From positions 496,001 through 560,000 of the forward strand of contig CAYOJW010000003.1 in the NCBI GenBank assembly GCA_964404445.1: a stretch of DNA of 64,000 bases, in the 5' to 3' direction. Every line of letters starts with the position of its first letter. The stretch's first letter is position 1. This DNA comes from UBA2336 sp964404445. GTDB lineage: Bacteria; Bacteroidota; Bacteroidia; Cytophagales; Cyclobacteriaceae. Of the stretch, positions 1 through 8,911 are shown piece by piece. Both the position numbers and the translations under genes were made by a program. The notes beneath the pieces are model-generated. The model saw only the letters and a program-made list of their open reading frames with translations. It was not told where the DNA came from and did not search any database.

Positions 1-3000
1 GGGCGTTACATCAAGGTTGAAATCAAACGTAATGCCGGTAAGATTGATTTTTTTGGTAACTGTTTCGGTTATTTTTTGCTGATACAGTGAATCAGAGAAA
101 TTAACAAACGTGATGAAGTCTTTTCGTTCAACGGATGTTGTACCGGCAATGGGTATGGATACACGGGTATTTTTTCGCGTAGTGGCATTGGCCGTGATTT
201 TTAAATTAGTAAGCGGGCCGGTAAACCTAACATCGCCTGAGCCAAAACCCTGTCCGTAAAACAAACTGTTATCGCGGGCGGTTGTGTTCAATAGTTGAAA
301 GTTATCGAACGAAGCATTCAGGTTAATGCTTAGCTGGTTAAAGTTGAGGTGGTTTATCTCGCCCTCTACTTTGGCTTTGTTTCTGAACATATCGGTGAGC
401 TGAATGTTCCTGAAATAGATGGCATCCTGCCGTAAACCGATAAACCCGGCAACCTGATAGGTGGTTTTCAGGTAATCGATCATCAGTTTACCATCGTGTA
501 TTTCACCTTCGCCCCGTATTACAGGTTTCGCTAATGTGCCGGTAATGGTATATAAACCCGAAAGCGTTCCTTCAATATTGCTGAAGATGTCGGTTAAAAA
601 CGGTTCAACAATTTTCAGATTAGTTTTTTGCAGATGTGCTTTAACGTTGAGGGCATCTTCGGTAACGTACGGATCGTAAGTTCCGGTGCAATCTACAATA
701 CGAGTGCCTAAACGGTCAACCAGAAACTCAACATTGAATTTTCGCTCGTCTGTATGCCAGTTATTGTTACCTGTAATATCGCCTACTAAAAAATTATTGA
801 CTTTAAGACTGTTAATGGTGAGGTTGTTCTGCAACGTAGGCTGGGCATATACATCGCGTACAGTTAAACGGGCATTAACAATGCCATCTAATTCGTACAA
901 GGTAATACTGTTGGTGGTGGTGAGGTCGAAATTTTGTACGGTAAGTATCAGTTCGCGCAACGGGTTGTCCGAAACACGACCGTTTAAACTGATCAATTGA
1001 TTTTCGTTCGACCAGGCAAAATCGTGAATATTCCATTCACGGCCTTTTACCGCAAGACTGTTGTTGTTGTGAATGCTCCAGGTTTTTTCAAGTAACTGGA
1101 TTTTTGATGTAGGTAACAGCCGGATGTGTGTGCTGTCGGCAAAGTCGATTGAGCCGTTTAACCGCACATAGTTATTGCGGGCCTGCTGATCGAGGTTTAC
1201 CTGAAAATCGATGTGATCTTTATTCCAGATGGCTTCGGTTACCAAGTTTTGCGTAAACAGTTTATTGGTTTGCTGTTTGGCCGATGAAACATACAGCATA
1301 GCAAGGGCAGTGGTACTGTCGGATATTTTCGAAGCGTTTATTTCAATTTCGGTGTTCAGAAAGAGTGTATTGCCGTAGGTAAGCGAATCGATGTGCGTAA
1401 AAGCACTTAATAAATTGGTGTTGCCGCTTTTAAAGTGTCCGTCAATGGTAATGTTTTTGGCGGCATCCAGCTTTAGTGTTAATAAGCTGGTTACGGGTTG
1501 TATGTCTTTTAACCGGATGGTGAAGTTGGCCGAATAGTCGCCCGGGCGCTGGTTTTTTGCTGCATAATATTCGGTGAGTTTTGCTTTGTTGTTTTTAATG
1601 TTGAGCACAAACTCTTTTACCAAAACAGGGATGTCGCGGAAAAGCGAGGTAAATAAATAATCGCCATCGATGCGGGCATCAACAACTTCCGACTGTAAGT
1701 GAATGGAACGTTGTGTATTATTGCGCGAAGCCGAAACCGTTAAATCGTTTTGCCGCAGCCATTGATCTTCATAGTTGAGTGTGAGTTTCTTTACGTGTGC
1801 TGTTCCGGTTAGGCTGTCTAAGTGCAGCCCTTGCATATTAACATCGACTTCGGCCTGTATAAAAAAATTATTTTTGGCAATGTTGATCTTATCTAAGTTC
1901 AGGGTATCGATTTTCGCCTGAATGTTGATCAGGTTTTTATTGGCACGTAAGTCAATCGATCCTTTGGCCGTAGCCTGAACGTTTCGGTCTTTAATGGTGG
2001 CCGTTCCGCTAAAGAACTGCGAAGCAAAACGAGCATCGGTTTTAATATTTTGGTAATTGTACTTTTTAATACCTACCGATTTAATGTTGCCCACTAATGT
2101 AAAGTTGGCTGTATTGCGCGAAAAACCAGAACCGCTGATGCGCCCGTCTAACGATATTTTTTGAAAATTGGTAGTATCGTTCAGGTATTGGCCTAAATCG
2201 AAATTGATCAAACTGAGCTGCCCTTTGTAGGATGACCGTTCAAAAACTTTTTCATCAATCTTTAGGTTAATGTCTGAAGTGATCATCCCTAAATTGTTTG
2301 AGAAATTACCCTTCGCTACAAAGTCGGTCGGGTAACCTAAAAACTCACCCTGTAACGAAAGCGTACCCAAAGGGGTGAGGCGTTCAAGCGTAGCATCATC
2401 CAACACAAACGAAAGATCATTGAAACTCACCCGCGAGTTTTTAAGTTTCAGTTGAATAAACGTTTCACTTACATCGGGCAGCCCCTCCATCGCAACCGAT
2501 CCCTGTAAAAGCGTATTGCCCGATTGTATTTCCATATCCGACAACCTGAAATCGTTAACACTGCCACGGCCTGTTCCACTTACCGTTAAGGGCAAATGTA
2601 AACGCTTCGCTTCGGAGGCAAATAGGGCCAGATCGTTCGGGTAAATAATTGTTTTATCAAAATGTGCGTTGATGTGAACCTTCGTTACAAACTCGCTGAG
2701 GTCGGCATGGCTGTCGTAATGAAAAACCACCGTATCGGAAATGGTGCTTTGGCCAGCTTGCAGGTGTATGCCTTTAAACTCCATAGCCTTTTGTGAAATC
2801 CGAAAGAAAGTAGAAAGGTTGTTGATGCCAAATTTCGTTTTCTCATCGTGGGCTATCAGCGAGTTTACGTTAAACTCAACGGTATCGCCCAGTACCATAA
2901 AATTCTGAAGCTGCGCTTCGGCAACCGATACAGCGAAGTGATGGTAGTCAAAACCCTGAAGGCTGTCTAACCCGGTATTATCAAGCGCAAACCAGCTTCT

Positions 3001-3495
3001 TTCAACATACGCTTCGCCAATGTTAATTTTTGGGTTTCCGCCCGTGCCGCCCGCAGAACTATATTGCTCATTAATCTGGTTTACAAAAACGTTAATGTTG
3101 AAACTTTTAGCGGTGTCGTGTTCGGTAATGCGTGTAAAATAAACCCGGGCGCTGTCGATATACACGCCATCGAAGTTGATGTTTTTACCATCGAGCAGTG
3201 TAGATATTTTGTAGTTCAGGCTCAGCAGGCCAATCTCGAACATTTTGTTGTGTTCGGGGTCTTCAACAACCACTCCGCTAAGTTCAAGCCGGTCGAACCA
3301 CGAAAAGCGGATGTTCTGAACCGTGGTTTTGAACCCGACCACTTCTGAAAAGTTACCCAGAAAACGGTTGGCCAGCATACGCTGAACAGGCGTGAGCTGG
3401 AGCGCTAACAGACTGGCAATAACGAGAAAGAGCAGGCTGGTGATAGAATATACCAGTATTTTAACTAATCGATTTTTAATACCTTGCAGGTTCAT
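1..3495 (-). CDS. TamB-like translocation/assembly protein (partial, N-terminal 1165 residues)
   Basis: A long open frame on the minus strand starts at the ATG at 3495-3493 and runs off the left edge, so the C-terminus, where the TamB domain would lie, is not visible. The N-terminus has one hydrophobic segment (about residues 10-32, KILVYSITSLLFLVIASLLA) followed by a very long stretch rich in alternating short beta-like segments such as NIRFSWFDRLELSGVVVED. This is the usual layout of AsmA/TamB-type proteins, which span the periplasm and help assemble or transport outer-membrane components. The start lies 6 bases from the start of the divergent tsaD gene, so the two must share a very compact promoter region. 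The family call rests on architecture and length, not on a seen TamB domain. Confidence 0.72.
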   Translation of the reverse strand, partial: MNLQGIKNRLVKILVYSITSLLFLVIASLLALQLTPVQRMLANRFLGNFSEVVGFKTTVQNIRFSWFDRLELSGVVVEDPEHNKMFEIGLLSLNYKISTLLDGKNINFDGVYIDSARVYFTRITEHDTAKSFNINVFVNQINEQYSSAGGTGGNPKINIGEAYVERSWFALDNTGLDSLQGFDYHHFAVSVAEAQLQNFMVLGDTVEFNVNSLIAHDEKTKFGINNLSTFFRISQKAMEFKGIHLQAGQSTISDTVVFHYDSHADLSEFVTKVHINAHFDKTIIYPNDLALFASEAKRLHLPLTVSGTGRGSVNDFRLSDMEIQSGNTLLQGSVAMEGLPDVSETFIQLKLKNSRVSFNDLSFVLDDATLERLTPLGTLSLQGEFLGYPTDFVAKGNFSNNLGMITSDINLKIDEKVFERSSYKGQLSLINFDLGQYLNDTTNFQKISLDGRISGSGFSRNTANFTLVGNIKSVGIKKYNYQNIKTDARFASQFFSGTATIKDRNVQATAKGSIDLRANKNLINIQAKIDTLNLDKINIAKNNFFIQAEVDVNMQGLHLDSLTGTAHVKKLTLNYEDQWLRQNDLTVSASRNNTQRSIHLQSEVVDARIDGDYLFTSLFRDIPVLVKEFVLNIKNNKAKLTEYYAAKNQRPGDYSANFTIRLKDIQPVTSLLTLKLDAAKNITIDGHFKSGNTNLLSAFTHIDSLTYGNTLFLNTEIEINASKISDSTTALAMLYVSSAKQQTNKLFTQNLVTEAIWNKDHIDFQVNLDQQARNNYVRLNGSIDFADSTHIRLLPTSKIQLLEKTWSIHNNNSLAVKGREWNIHDFAWSNENQLISLNGRVSDNPLRELILTVQNFDLTTTNSITLYELDGIVNARLTVRDVYAQPTLQNNLTINSLKVNNFLVGDITGNNNWHTDERKFNVEFLVDRLGTRIVDCTGTYDPYVTEDALNVKAHLQKTNLKIVEPFLTDIFSNIEGTLSGLYTITGTLAKPVIRGEGEIHDGKLMIDYLKTTYQVAGFIGLRQDAIYFRNIQLTDMFRNKAKVEGEINHLNFNQLSINLNASFDNFQLLNTTARDNSLFYGQGFGSGDVRFTGPLTNLKITANATTRKNTRVSIPIAGTTSVERKDFITFVNFSDSLYQQKITETVTKKINLTGITFDFNLDVTP

Positions 3496-3501
3496 TTACC
3501 C

Positions 3502-4506
3502 ATGAGTGCGAAAATCCTTGCCATTGAGTCATCGTGCGATGAAACATCTGCTGCCGTAATTTTAAACGGCAAAATACTCAATAATGTTATTGCCACGCAG
3601 GCAGTACACCAAAAATATGGTGGTGTAGTGCCCGAACTGGCTTCGCGTGCGCATCAGCGAAACATTGTTGCCGTGGTGGATGAAGCCTTGCGCGAAAGCG
3701 GTGTTGATAAACGTGAACTTGATGCCATTGCTTTTACCCGTGGCCCCGGGTTGATGGGCTCGTTGCTGGTGGGTGTATCGTTTGCCAAAGGGATGGCGCT
3801 GGCCTTGCAAAAGCCGTTGATTGAAGTGAACCACATGCAGGCGCATGTACTGTCGCATTTTATCGATGAGCCTAAACCGAAGTTCCCGTTTTTGTGTTTG
3901 ACCGTAAGCGGAGGGCATACGCAAATCATTGTGGTGCGCGATTATCTTGATATGGAAGTGATTGGCGAAACGCAGGACGATGCCGTGGGCGAAGCGTTTG
4001 ATAAGGCCGCAAAAATTATGGGATTGCCCTATCCCGGTGGGCCGTTAATTGATCGTTACGCGCAACAGGGAAATGCCAACGCATACCGGTTTTCGCAAAC
4101 CGATATGCCGGCTCTTGATTTTTCGTTCAGCGGAATTAAAACGGGTTTCTTATATTTCATTCGTGATGCGAAAAAGAAAGATGAAAATTTTGTCGAGCAT
4201 AATCTCAACGACATCTGCGCAAGCATTCAACAACATTTGGTTACGATGCTGTTGAAAAAATTAGAAGCGGCCAGCGAACAAACCGGTATCACCGAAATAG
4301 CCATAGCAGGAGGGGTGTCGGCAAATTCGGGGTTGCGAAAAAACTTACAGACGCTTGCCGTGAAACGAAACTGGAACGTATATATACCCGAATTTCAATA
4401 TTGCACCGATAACGCTGCCATGATTGCCGTTGCTGCACATTATAAATATTTAAAAGGTGAGTTTTGTAGTATCGATGTGTCGCCATTGGCACGTATGCCG
4501 CTTTAA
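3502..4506 (+). CDS. tsaD: tRNA N6-adenosine threonylcarbamoyltransferase TsaD
   Basis: TsaD transfers the threonylcarbamoyl group to A37 of ANN-decoding tRNAs, as part of the t6A machinery in the cytoplasm. The 334-residue product begins MSAKILAIESSCDETS, the family N-terminal ATPase motif. It carries the metal-binding HMQAH (His111, His115) and SGGHTQ (136-141), and later the DDAVGEAFDKAAK and GGVSANSGLR blocks. Length matches the family. A TTG at 3484 would add six residues, but the conserved start is the ATG at 3502. It diverges from the TamB-like gene and is followed within 18 bases by a thioesterase gene and smpB, suggesting a housekeeping operon. Confidence 0.97.
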   Translation: MSAKILAIESSCDETSAAVILNGKILNNVIATQAVHQKYGGVVPELASRAHQRNIVAVVDEALRESGVDKRELDAIAFTRGPGLMGSLLVGVSFAKGMALALQKPLIEVNHMQAHVLSHFIDEPKPKFPFLCLTVSGGHTQIIVVRDYLDMEVIGETQDDAVGEAFDKAAKIMGLPYPGGPLIDRYAQQGNANAYRFSQTDMPALDFSFSGIKTGFLYFIRDAKKKDENFVEHNLNDICASIQQHLVTMLLKKLEAASEQTGITEIAIAGGVSANSGLRKNLQTLAVKRNWNVYIPEFQYCTDNAAMIAVAAHYKYLKGEFCSIDVSPLARMPL

Positions 4507-4524
4507 CATTTATTTATACTTATT

Positions 4525-4917
4525 ATGAAAGCCATTTTTCAACCGGGCGATTGCAAACAAATAACGTATCGGGTTAACGAAACCGATGTGGCCGCTTTTA
4601 ACAACGAAGTGGTACACCGTGTATGTTCTACGTTTGCTCTGGCGCGCGAAATAGAATGGGCTACCCGGCAGTTTGTATTGGATATGCGCGAACCGCACGA
4701 AGAAGGTATTGGCACGCAATTGGTTATTGAGCATAAAAGCCCGGCTTTTGTAGGCGATACCATTGTGTTTGATGCGTATGTGGATAAAATCGACAAAAAC
4801 GAAATTGTGTGTTCCTTTGAAGCAACCGTGAATGGACGTATCATTGCAACCGGAAAAACAGGGCAGAAGATTCTTGCCCGTGAAAAAATCAAAAAGATTT
4901 TTACGCCCCCTGCATGA
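4525..4917 (+). CDS. hotdog-fold thioesterase, FlK-like
   Basis: This 130-residue protein has the size and pattern of a single hotdog domain. Visible are HRVCSTFALAREIEWATR near residues 33-50, GIGTQLVIEHKSPAFVGDT in the middle, and GRIIATGKTGQKIL near the end, resembling fluoroacetyl-CoA-thioesterase-like proteins. The Thr/Ser-Glu-His arrangement (ST at about 38-39, then Glu residues, then the His in EHKSP) fits the catalytic residues of that family. It probably hydrolyses an acyl-CoA or clears a toxic thioester; the substrate is unknown. Its stop overlaps the smpB start by 4 bases (ATGA), so the two are translationally coupled. Confidence 0.75.
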   Translation: MKAIFQPGDCKQITYRVNETDVAAFNNEVVHRVCSTFALAREIEWATRQFVLDMREPHEEGIGTQLVIEHKSPAFVGDTIVFDAYVDKIDKNEIVCSFEATVNGRIIATGKTGQKILAREKIKKIFTPPA

Positions 4918-5372
4918 GTAAACGATTTTCGAACGATATTAACATCCGCAACCGTCAGGCCGGGTTTGAGTTTGAATTGCTTGATAAATACGTGGCCGGA
5001 ATGGTATTGCGCGGTACCGAAATAAAATCGATTCGCGAAGGCAAAGTAAGCCTGCAAGAGGGTTTTTGTTATTTCAACGATGGCGAATTGTTTGCCAAAG
5101 GGATAACCATTAATCCGTACGCGCAGGGCACGTATTATAACCATGAGGCACAACGCGAACGAAAGCTGCTCTTAAAAAAGACGGAACTTGCCAAACTTAA
5201 AACGAAAGTTGAAGAGAAGGGGCTTACGATAATTCCGCTGCGGTTGTTTATAAATGAACGCGGTTTGGCTAAATTAGAGATAGCGTTAGGCCGTGGAAAA
5301 AAACTTCACGACAAGCGCAATTCTATAAAAGAACGTGATGCTAAACGCGAATTGGATAAACTAAAAATTTAA
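4914..5372 (+). CDS. smpB: SsrA-binding protein SmpB
   Basis: SmpB binds tmRNA and delivers it to stalled ribosomes for trans-translation. The 152-residue product has the family hallmarks: NRQAGFEFELLDKYVAGMVL with GTEIKSIREGKVSL, then NPYAQGTYYNHEAQRERKLL, and a basic C-terminal tail ending ERDAKRELDKLKI. Length is typical. The ATG overlaps the preceding stop by 4 bases. The ssrA RNA gene itself was not found in the window. Confidence 0.97.
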   Translation: MSKRFSNDINIRNRQAGFEFELLDKYVAGMVLRGTEIKSIREGKVSLQEGFCYFNDGELFAKGITINPYAQGTYYNHEAQRERKLLLKKTELAKLKTKVEEKGLTIIPLRLFINERGLAKLEIALGRGKKLHDKRNSIKERDAKRELDKLKI

Positions 5373-5405
5373 CGGACACTGAACAAAACAATAAATTTAT
5401 CCCCT

Positions 5406-6200
5406 TTGAACAACGACTCTATTGATTTTGGCGTTTGCAGGCTGAGCCTGATACCGGTACGGGCCGAAGCTTCCGATCAGGCCGAACTGGCTACCCAGTT
5501 TTTGTTTGGCGAGCATTACGAAGTGCTTGCATGCAGTAAAGATGAAAAATGGGTACGCATAAGAAATCATTACGATGGCTATGAAGGATGGATCGATGCC
5601 CGGCAGCACCACTCCATTACGTCTGAGCATTTTGAGTACATCAATCAGGCCGAGTTTAAAATTGCCACCGATGTAACCACCAGTTTGTTGTATAATAAAG
5701 TGCCCCTCACTATTTTAATGGGTAGCATTATCCCTATATCGGTGTCAGAGCTTTTCCGTATGGAAGAACAGTTTGCGTTTAATGGTGAAGCGAAAAGCTT
5801 AGGTCAAAAGCGTGATGTGGAGTTTGTGAAGTTAATAGCTAAAAAATATTTGAATGCCCCATACTTATGGGGAGGTCGCAGTCCTTTCGGAATTGATTGT
5901 TCAGGCTTTGTGCAGATGGTGTTTAAGCTAAGCGGTTATAAGCTGTTGCGCGATGCATACCAACAGGCCAAACAAGGTAAGGCCATTGCGTTTAACGAAG
6001 CGCAGGCCGGTGATCTCGCATTTTTTAAAAACGAAAAAGATAAAATTGTTCACGTGGGCATTCTGTTGGGTGAAGATAAAATCATCCATGCATCGGGTAA
6101 AGTGCGCATCGATAATTTAAGTGAACAAGGTATCGTCAACTCCGAAACAAAAGCCTTAACCCATACCTTCGCACACCTGCGCAGGGTACTTGCCGACTAA
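5406..6200 (+). CDS. NlpC/P60 family cell-wall peptidase with N-terminal SH3-like domains
   Basis: Predicted C40 cysteine peptidase that cleaves peptidoglycan stem peptides. The C-terminal half holds the catalytic elements: Cys165 in FGIDCSGF, His216 in KIVHVGIL and His228 in KIIHASG. The N-terminal half (about residues 10-120) looks like two bacterial SH3 domains, with LIPVRAEASDQAELATQ and the WVRIRNHYDGYEGWID motif. No signal peptide is visible, so export is unclear. No ATG lies in frame upstream of the conserved region; the TTG at 5406 is the best start. It follows smpB by 33 bases and may be transcribed with it. Confidence 0.88.
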   Translation: MNNDSIDFGVCRLSLIPVRAEASDQAELATQFLFGEHYEVLACSKDEKWVRIRNHYDGYEGWIDARQHHSITSEHFEYINQAEFKIATDVTTSLLYNKVPLTILMGSIIPISVSELFRMEEQFAFNGEAKSLGQKRDVEFVKLIAKKYLNAPYLWGGRSPFGIDCSGFVQMVFKLSGYKLLRDAYQQAKQGKAIAFNEAQAGDLAFFKNEKDKIVHVGILLGEDKIIHASGKVRIDNLSEQGIVNSETKALTHTFAHLRRVLAD

Positions 6201-6264
6201 AATGTTGCGTTAAAGCCGCCTGATATAGTTGTATCTCTGTAAGGTAACCACTATCTTACACGCT

Positions 6265-6765
6265 ATGAACAACCGCGTATTGGTACTGAACCAGGACTTT
6301 AGCCCGCTTATGGTGTGCTCGGTCGAACGCGCCTTCATATTAGTTTACCTGAATAAAAGCGAATTGATCCGCCCGGCTAACGGGCACAAGATACACTCGG
6401 TAACCCGCACGTTTCCAATGCCATCGGTTATCCGGTTAAACCGTTATGTGAATGCACCGTATAAAGGCGTAACGTTAACCCGTCAGAATATTTTTAAGCG
6501 CGACAATTTTGAATGCCAGTATTGTGGTACCCGTAAAGATTTAACCCTCGATCACATCATACCCACATCAAAAGGCGGTATGCATACGTGGTCGAACTTA
6601 GTAACGGCCTGTAAAAAGTGTAACGCCCGAAAAGGCAACCATACACCCGAGCAAGCCAATATGCCCCTGCGCAAAAAGCCGCACAAGCCAACCTATGCGC
6701 TTTTCTTAAAAGAACTTTCCGGTCACTTTGGTAACGAGTGGGATGAGTATTTGGAGGTGAACTGA
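6265..6765 (+). CDS. HNH endonuclease family protein
   Basis: A 167-residue protein with a clear HNH fold: the zinc-binding pair Cys84-x2-Cys87 (ECQYCGTRKDLTLDHIIPTS) followed by Asp96-His97, then SNLVTACKKCNARKG with Cys116-x2-Cys119. The N-terminal part (VLNQDFSPLMVCSVERAF) is the conserved leader of a common stand-alone HNH family in Bacteroidota and cyanobacteria. The role is not established; these are not linked to a restriction system here. The start was placed at the ATG at 6265, because a TTG at 6229 adds 12 unconserved residues. Confidence 0.88.
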   Translation: MNNRVLVLNQDFSPLMVCSVERAFILVYLNKSELIRPANGHKIHSVTRTFPMPSVIRLNRYVNAPYKGVTLTRQNIFKRDNFECQYCGTRKDLTLDHIIPTSKGGMHTWSNLVTACKKCNARKGNHTPEQANMPLRKKPHKPTYALFLKELSGHFGNEWDEYLEVN

Positions 6766-6862
6766 AGTGAGTTTGTAATAATACAATGCTTCATACATAG
6801 ATGTTTGTTGCGTTGATGTGTTAGGATTATTGTAATGTGCAAATAACCCCACGATCTGCATC

Positions 6863-7684
6863 ATGTTAAATCTCACAGCATTCGAGCCGTCATGCCATCT
6901 TAAACCGTACGTTCAGCGGTACATTCTTACAGAAGGCCACATCCCAAAAGGTACTGAGTTACGCCACTTGCTTATCCCCGGCATTACAGAGATCGTTTAT
7001 TTTAACCTGAGCGAAAACCCCCAAACATTTGTGCGGCCCGGTGCCGAGGCGGTTATAAAAAACGGCTTTGTGGCCGGGCAGCTATCACAGGCATTCGAGG
7101 GGATTTTTAGCGGGCACGTAAAACTGTTAGGCATACACATGCACACACCGGCAATGTACCAATTGTTTGGTGTGCCGGTTAAACTGATGCTGAACGGTGG
7201 GCTGCAACTCGAAGATGTAATCGGCAGCAAGGCCACTCACCTTTGTCACGAAATACAGGATATGAAATGCATTTCGCTGGTTATTAAAAAACTTGAAACG
7301 TTTCTTACCGGGTTGCTGCGCAATACTAAAATTACTGCACACAGTGTATTGCTTGGTTCGCTCGATGCCATTGTTAACGCTAACGGCAACAGCGTGGTAA
7401 AATGTTTGGCCAACGACAACAACATATCCATACGCACATTGCAAAAGATATTTTTAAACCATGTAGGGCTTACTCCGAAAGAATACAGCCGTATGTACCG
7501 TTTCGGTGAAGTAATACGGGCGGTTAATGCCAATAAATTTTCGTGGCGGTATGCCGTAGAGCATCTTGGCTTTTACGATCAGGCACATTTTTTAAACGAT
7601 TTTAAAAGCATTACCGGGTTAAGTCCTTCCGACTACCTGCAACTGCACCCGTTCGTGAACAAGTTCATTACCGATTACAAGTAA
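6863..7684 (+). CDS. AraC-family transcriptional regulator
   Basis: A 273-residue regulator with a C-terminal AraC/XylS double helix-turn-helix (about residues 165-262). The second helix-turn-helix region reads YAVEHLGFYDQAHFLNDFKSITGLSPSDYL, the usual signature. The N-terminal 150 residues resemble the small sensory domain (SCHLKPYVQRYILTEGH, FVAGQLSQAFEGIFSGHVKLLGIHM) found in many Bacteroidota AraC proteins. It stands alone after the HNH gene, before a 280-base gap, and could regulate the secreted-protein block downstream; that is only positional inference. Confidence 0.9.
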   Translation: MLNLTAFEPSCHLKPYVQRYILTEGHIPKGTELRHLLIPGITEIVYFNLSENPQTFVRPGAEAVIKNGFVAGQLSQAFEGIFSGHVKLLGIHMHTPAMYQLFGVPVKLMLNGGLQLEDVIGSKATHLCHEIQDMKCISLVIKKLETFLTGLLRNTKITAHSVLLGSLDAIVNANGNSVVKCLANDNNISIRTLQKIFLNHVGLTPKEYSRMYRFGEVIRAVNANKFSWRYAVEHLGFYDQAHFLNDFKSITGLSPSDYLQLHPFVNKFITDYK

Positions 7685-7900
7685 AGCATAACTGTTATGC
7701 AGTTGTGTTGATGCTATAGAGATATAGCGTTGTGTATCCCGCAAAATCAGCGTTATGCATGCTCAAACAATAAACAGATATTCATGTTTTGCATATTTAT
7801 TTAACAATGTGGTAAAAAAAATATAAGACATATCCGTTAAAAAAATAACGCTCACACACCGTGGTTCGCATTTTTACAATACTTAACAATATACTGCGGT

Positions 7901-7908
7901 TATATTTG
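7901..7908 (+). promoter_or_regulatory. Bacteroidota-type -7 promoter element
   Basis: The 7685-7966 gap holds no gene. It contains TATATTTG, a perfect match to the Bacteroidota -7 consensus TAnnTTTG, 59 bases before the ATG of the collar-domain gene. No convincing -33 TTG was found at the expected distance, so the call rests on one element. It would drive the secreted-protein block at 7967-13021. Confidence 0.4.
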
Positions 7909-7966
7909 TTTGATTTATTAAGATATATTGTAACTTAGCTATCCATAAACAACCTAACCCTTACAA

Positions 7967-8833
7967 ATGATGAAGAAGTTATTAACTATTCTGTTTGTTT
8001 TTGCAATGTATTATGCCGGTGCACAGGGGGTGCCCGGAACATTATCCTACCAGGGCATACTCATGCAGAACGATGGTATTACCCCGATAGCCGATGGTTC
8101 ACATGTAATTGATTTCAGATTTTACAACACAGGCGGTACGCAGCTTAACCTTCGCAAGGTTACTGTTCAAACAAAAAAGGGATTGTTTACCTGCGTAATT
8201 GGTACAGATGCTGCGGGCGATAACCGGGTGTTTGACCCTACCGAAATGAATATACTTAGTTCACAACAGGTGAATATGGGCATTGCGGTTGACGGAGGCG
8301 CTGAAATGACTCCCCGCACACAGCTTACCCCGTCTATGTATGCCTATAGAGCCAAGTATGTTGAAGAAAACCCCTTTAGCGGCCCCGGGCCTGTTCCTCC
8401 GGGCGGCATCATTATGTGGTCAGGCTCGCCAACAGCCATACCGGACGGTTGGTTGTTGTGCGATGGCGAAAACGGTACACCCGATTTAAAGGGCCGTTTT
8501 ATTGTGGGCTATCAGTCAGGTGCTGCCACAACGCCAGAAGATGTTACAACGGGTAAGCAGATTAACTACGGAAAGGTAGGCAACACGGGTGGTACTCACG
8601 TGCATACATTAACAATAAATGAGATGCCAAGCCATAATCATAATGGAAACACAGGCAGTACAGCGACTAGGACAAAACACTGGGAAAGAAAGTTTTTGTT
8701 GGGAGACATGGGAGCTTTAGGGTGGAATAGCGATAATGAAAGCCATAGTCACTCTATTCCTTCACAAGGCGGTGGTGAATCACACGAAAACCGCCCGCCT
8801 TATTATGTGCTGGCGTTTATTATGAAAAAATAA
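7967..8833 (+). CDS. secreted phage-tail-collar-domain protein
   Basis: The 288-residue product begins with a signal peptide (MMKKLLTILFVFAMYYAGAQ, cleavage after about residue 20). Residues about 20-130 are a beta-rich domain that opens PGTLSYQGILMQNDG, common in secreted Bacteroidota surface proteins. The C-terminal half is a tail-collar domain: PPGGIIMWSGSPTAIPDGWLLCDG, then TPDLKGRFIVG, GGTHVHTLTINEMPSHNH and ENRPPYYVLAFIMK. In phages this domain trimerises at the fibre base; in bacteria such proteins are often extracellular and poorly understood. It leads a co-directional run of four secreted proteins. No other phage genes are nearby, so it is not a prophage remnant. Confidence 0.85.
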   Translation: MMKKLLTILFVFAMYYAGAQGVPGTLSYQGILMQNDGITPIADGSHVIDFRFYNTGGTQLNLRKVTVQTKKGLFTCVIGTDAAGDNRVFDPTEMNILSSQQVNMGIAVDGGAEMTPRTQLTPSMYAYRAKYVEENPFSGPGPVPPGGIIMWSGSPTAIPDGWLLCDGENGTPDLKGRFIVGYQSGAATTPEDVTTGKQINYGKVGNTGGTHVHTLTINEMPSHNHNGNTGSTATRTKHWERKFLLGDMGALGWNSDNESHSHSIPSQGGGESHENRPPYYVLAFIMKK

Positions 8834-8860
8834 CAGAAGTCAATTATCAGGTAGTAGGTT

Positions 8861-8886
8861 ACAATTAACTGATAACAATTAACTGA
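8861..8886. repeat. 12-base direct repeat pair
   Basis: ACAATTAACTGA occurs at 8861-8872 and 8875-8886 in the gap before the T9SS-sorted gene. Similar AT-rich text (AATTAACAATGAAC, AATTATCAATGAACAATT) recurs in the next two gaps, around 11012 and 11761. It looks like short repeated spacer sequence between these genes; no function is evident. Confidence 0.55.
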
Positions 8887-8911
8887 ACAAAAAACGATAA
8901 ACCAACATCGC

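Noticed and set aside
4539..5153. 204-residue open frame on the minus strand
   Set aside because: It lies wholly antisense to the thioesterase and smpB genes, both well supported, and the product has no family pattern.
6766..6862. tRNA or small RNA in the gap before the AraC gene
   Set aside because: No cloverleaf-like arms or terminator could be traced by eye.
8402..8833. tail-collar domain as sign of a prophage
   Set aside because: No capsid, portal, terminase, integrase or other phage gene is nearby, and the protein has a bacterial signal peptide.
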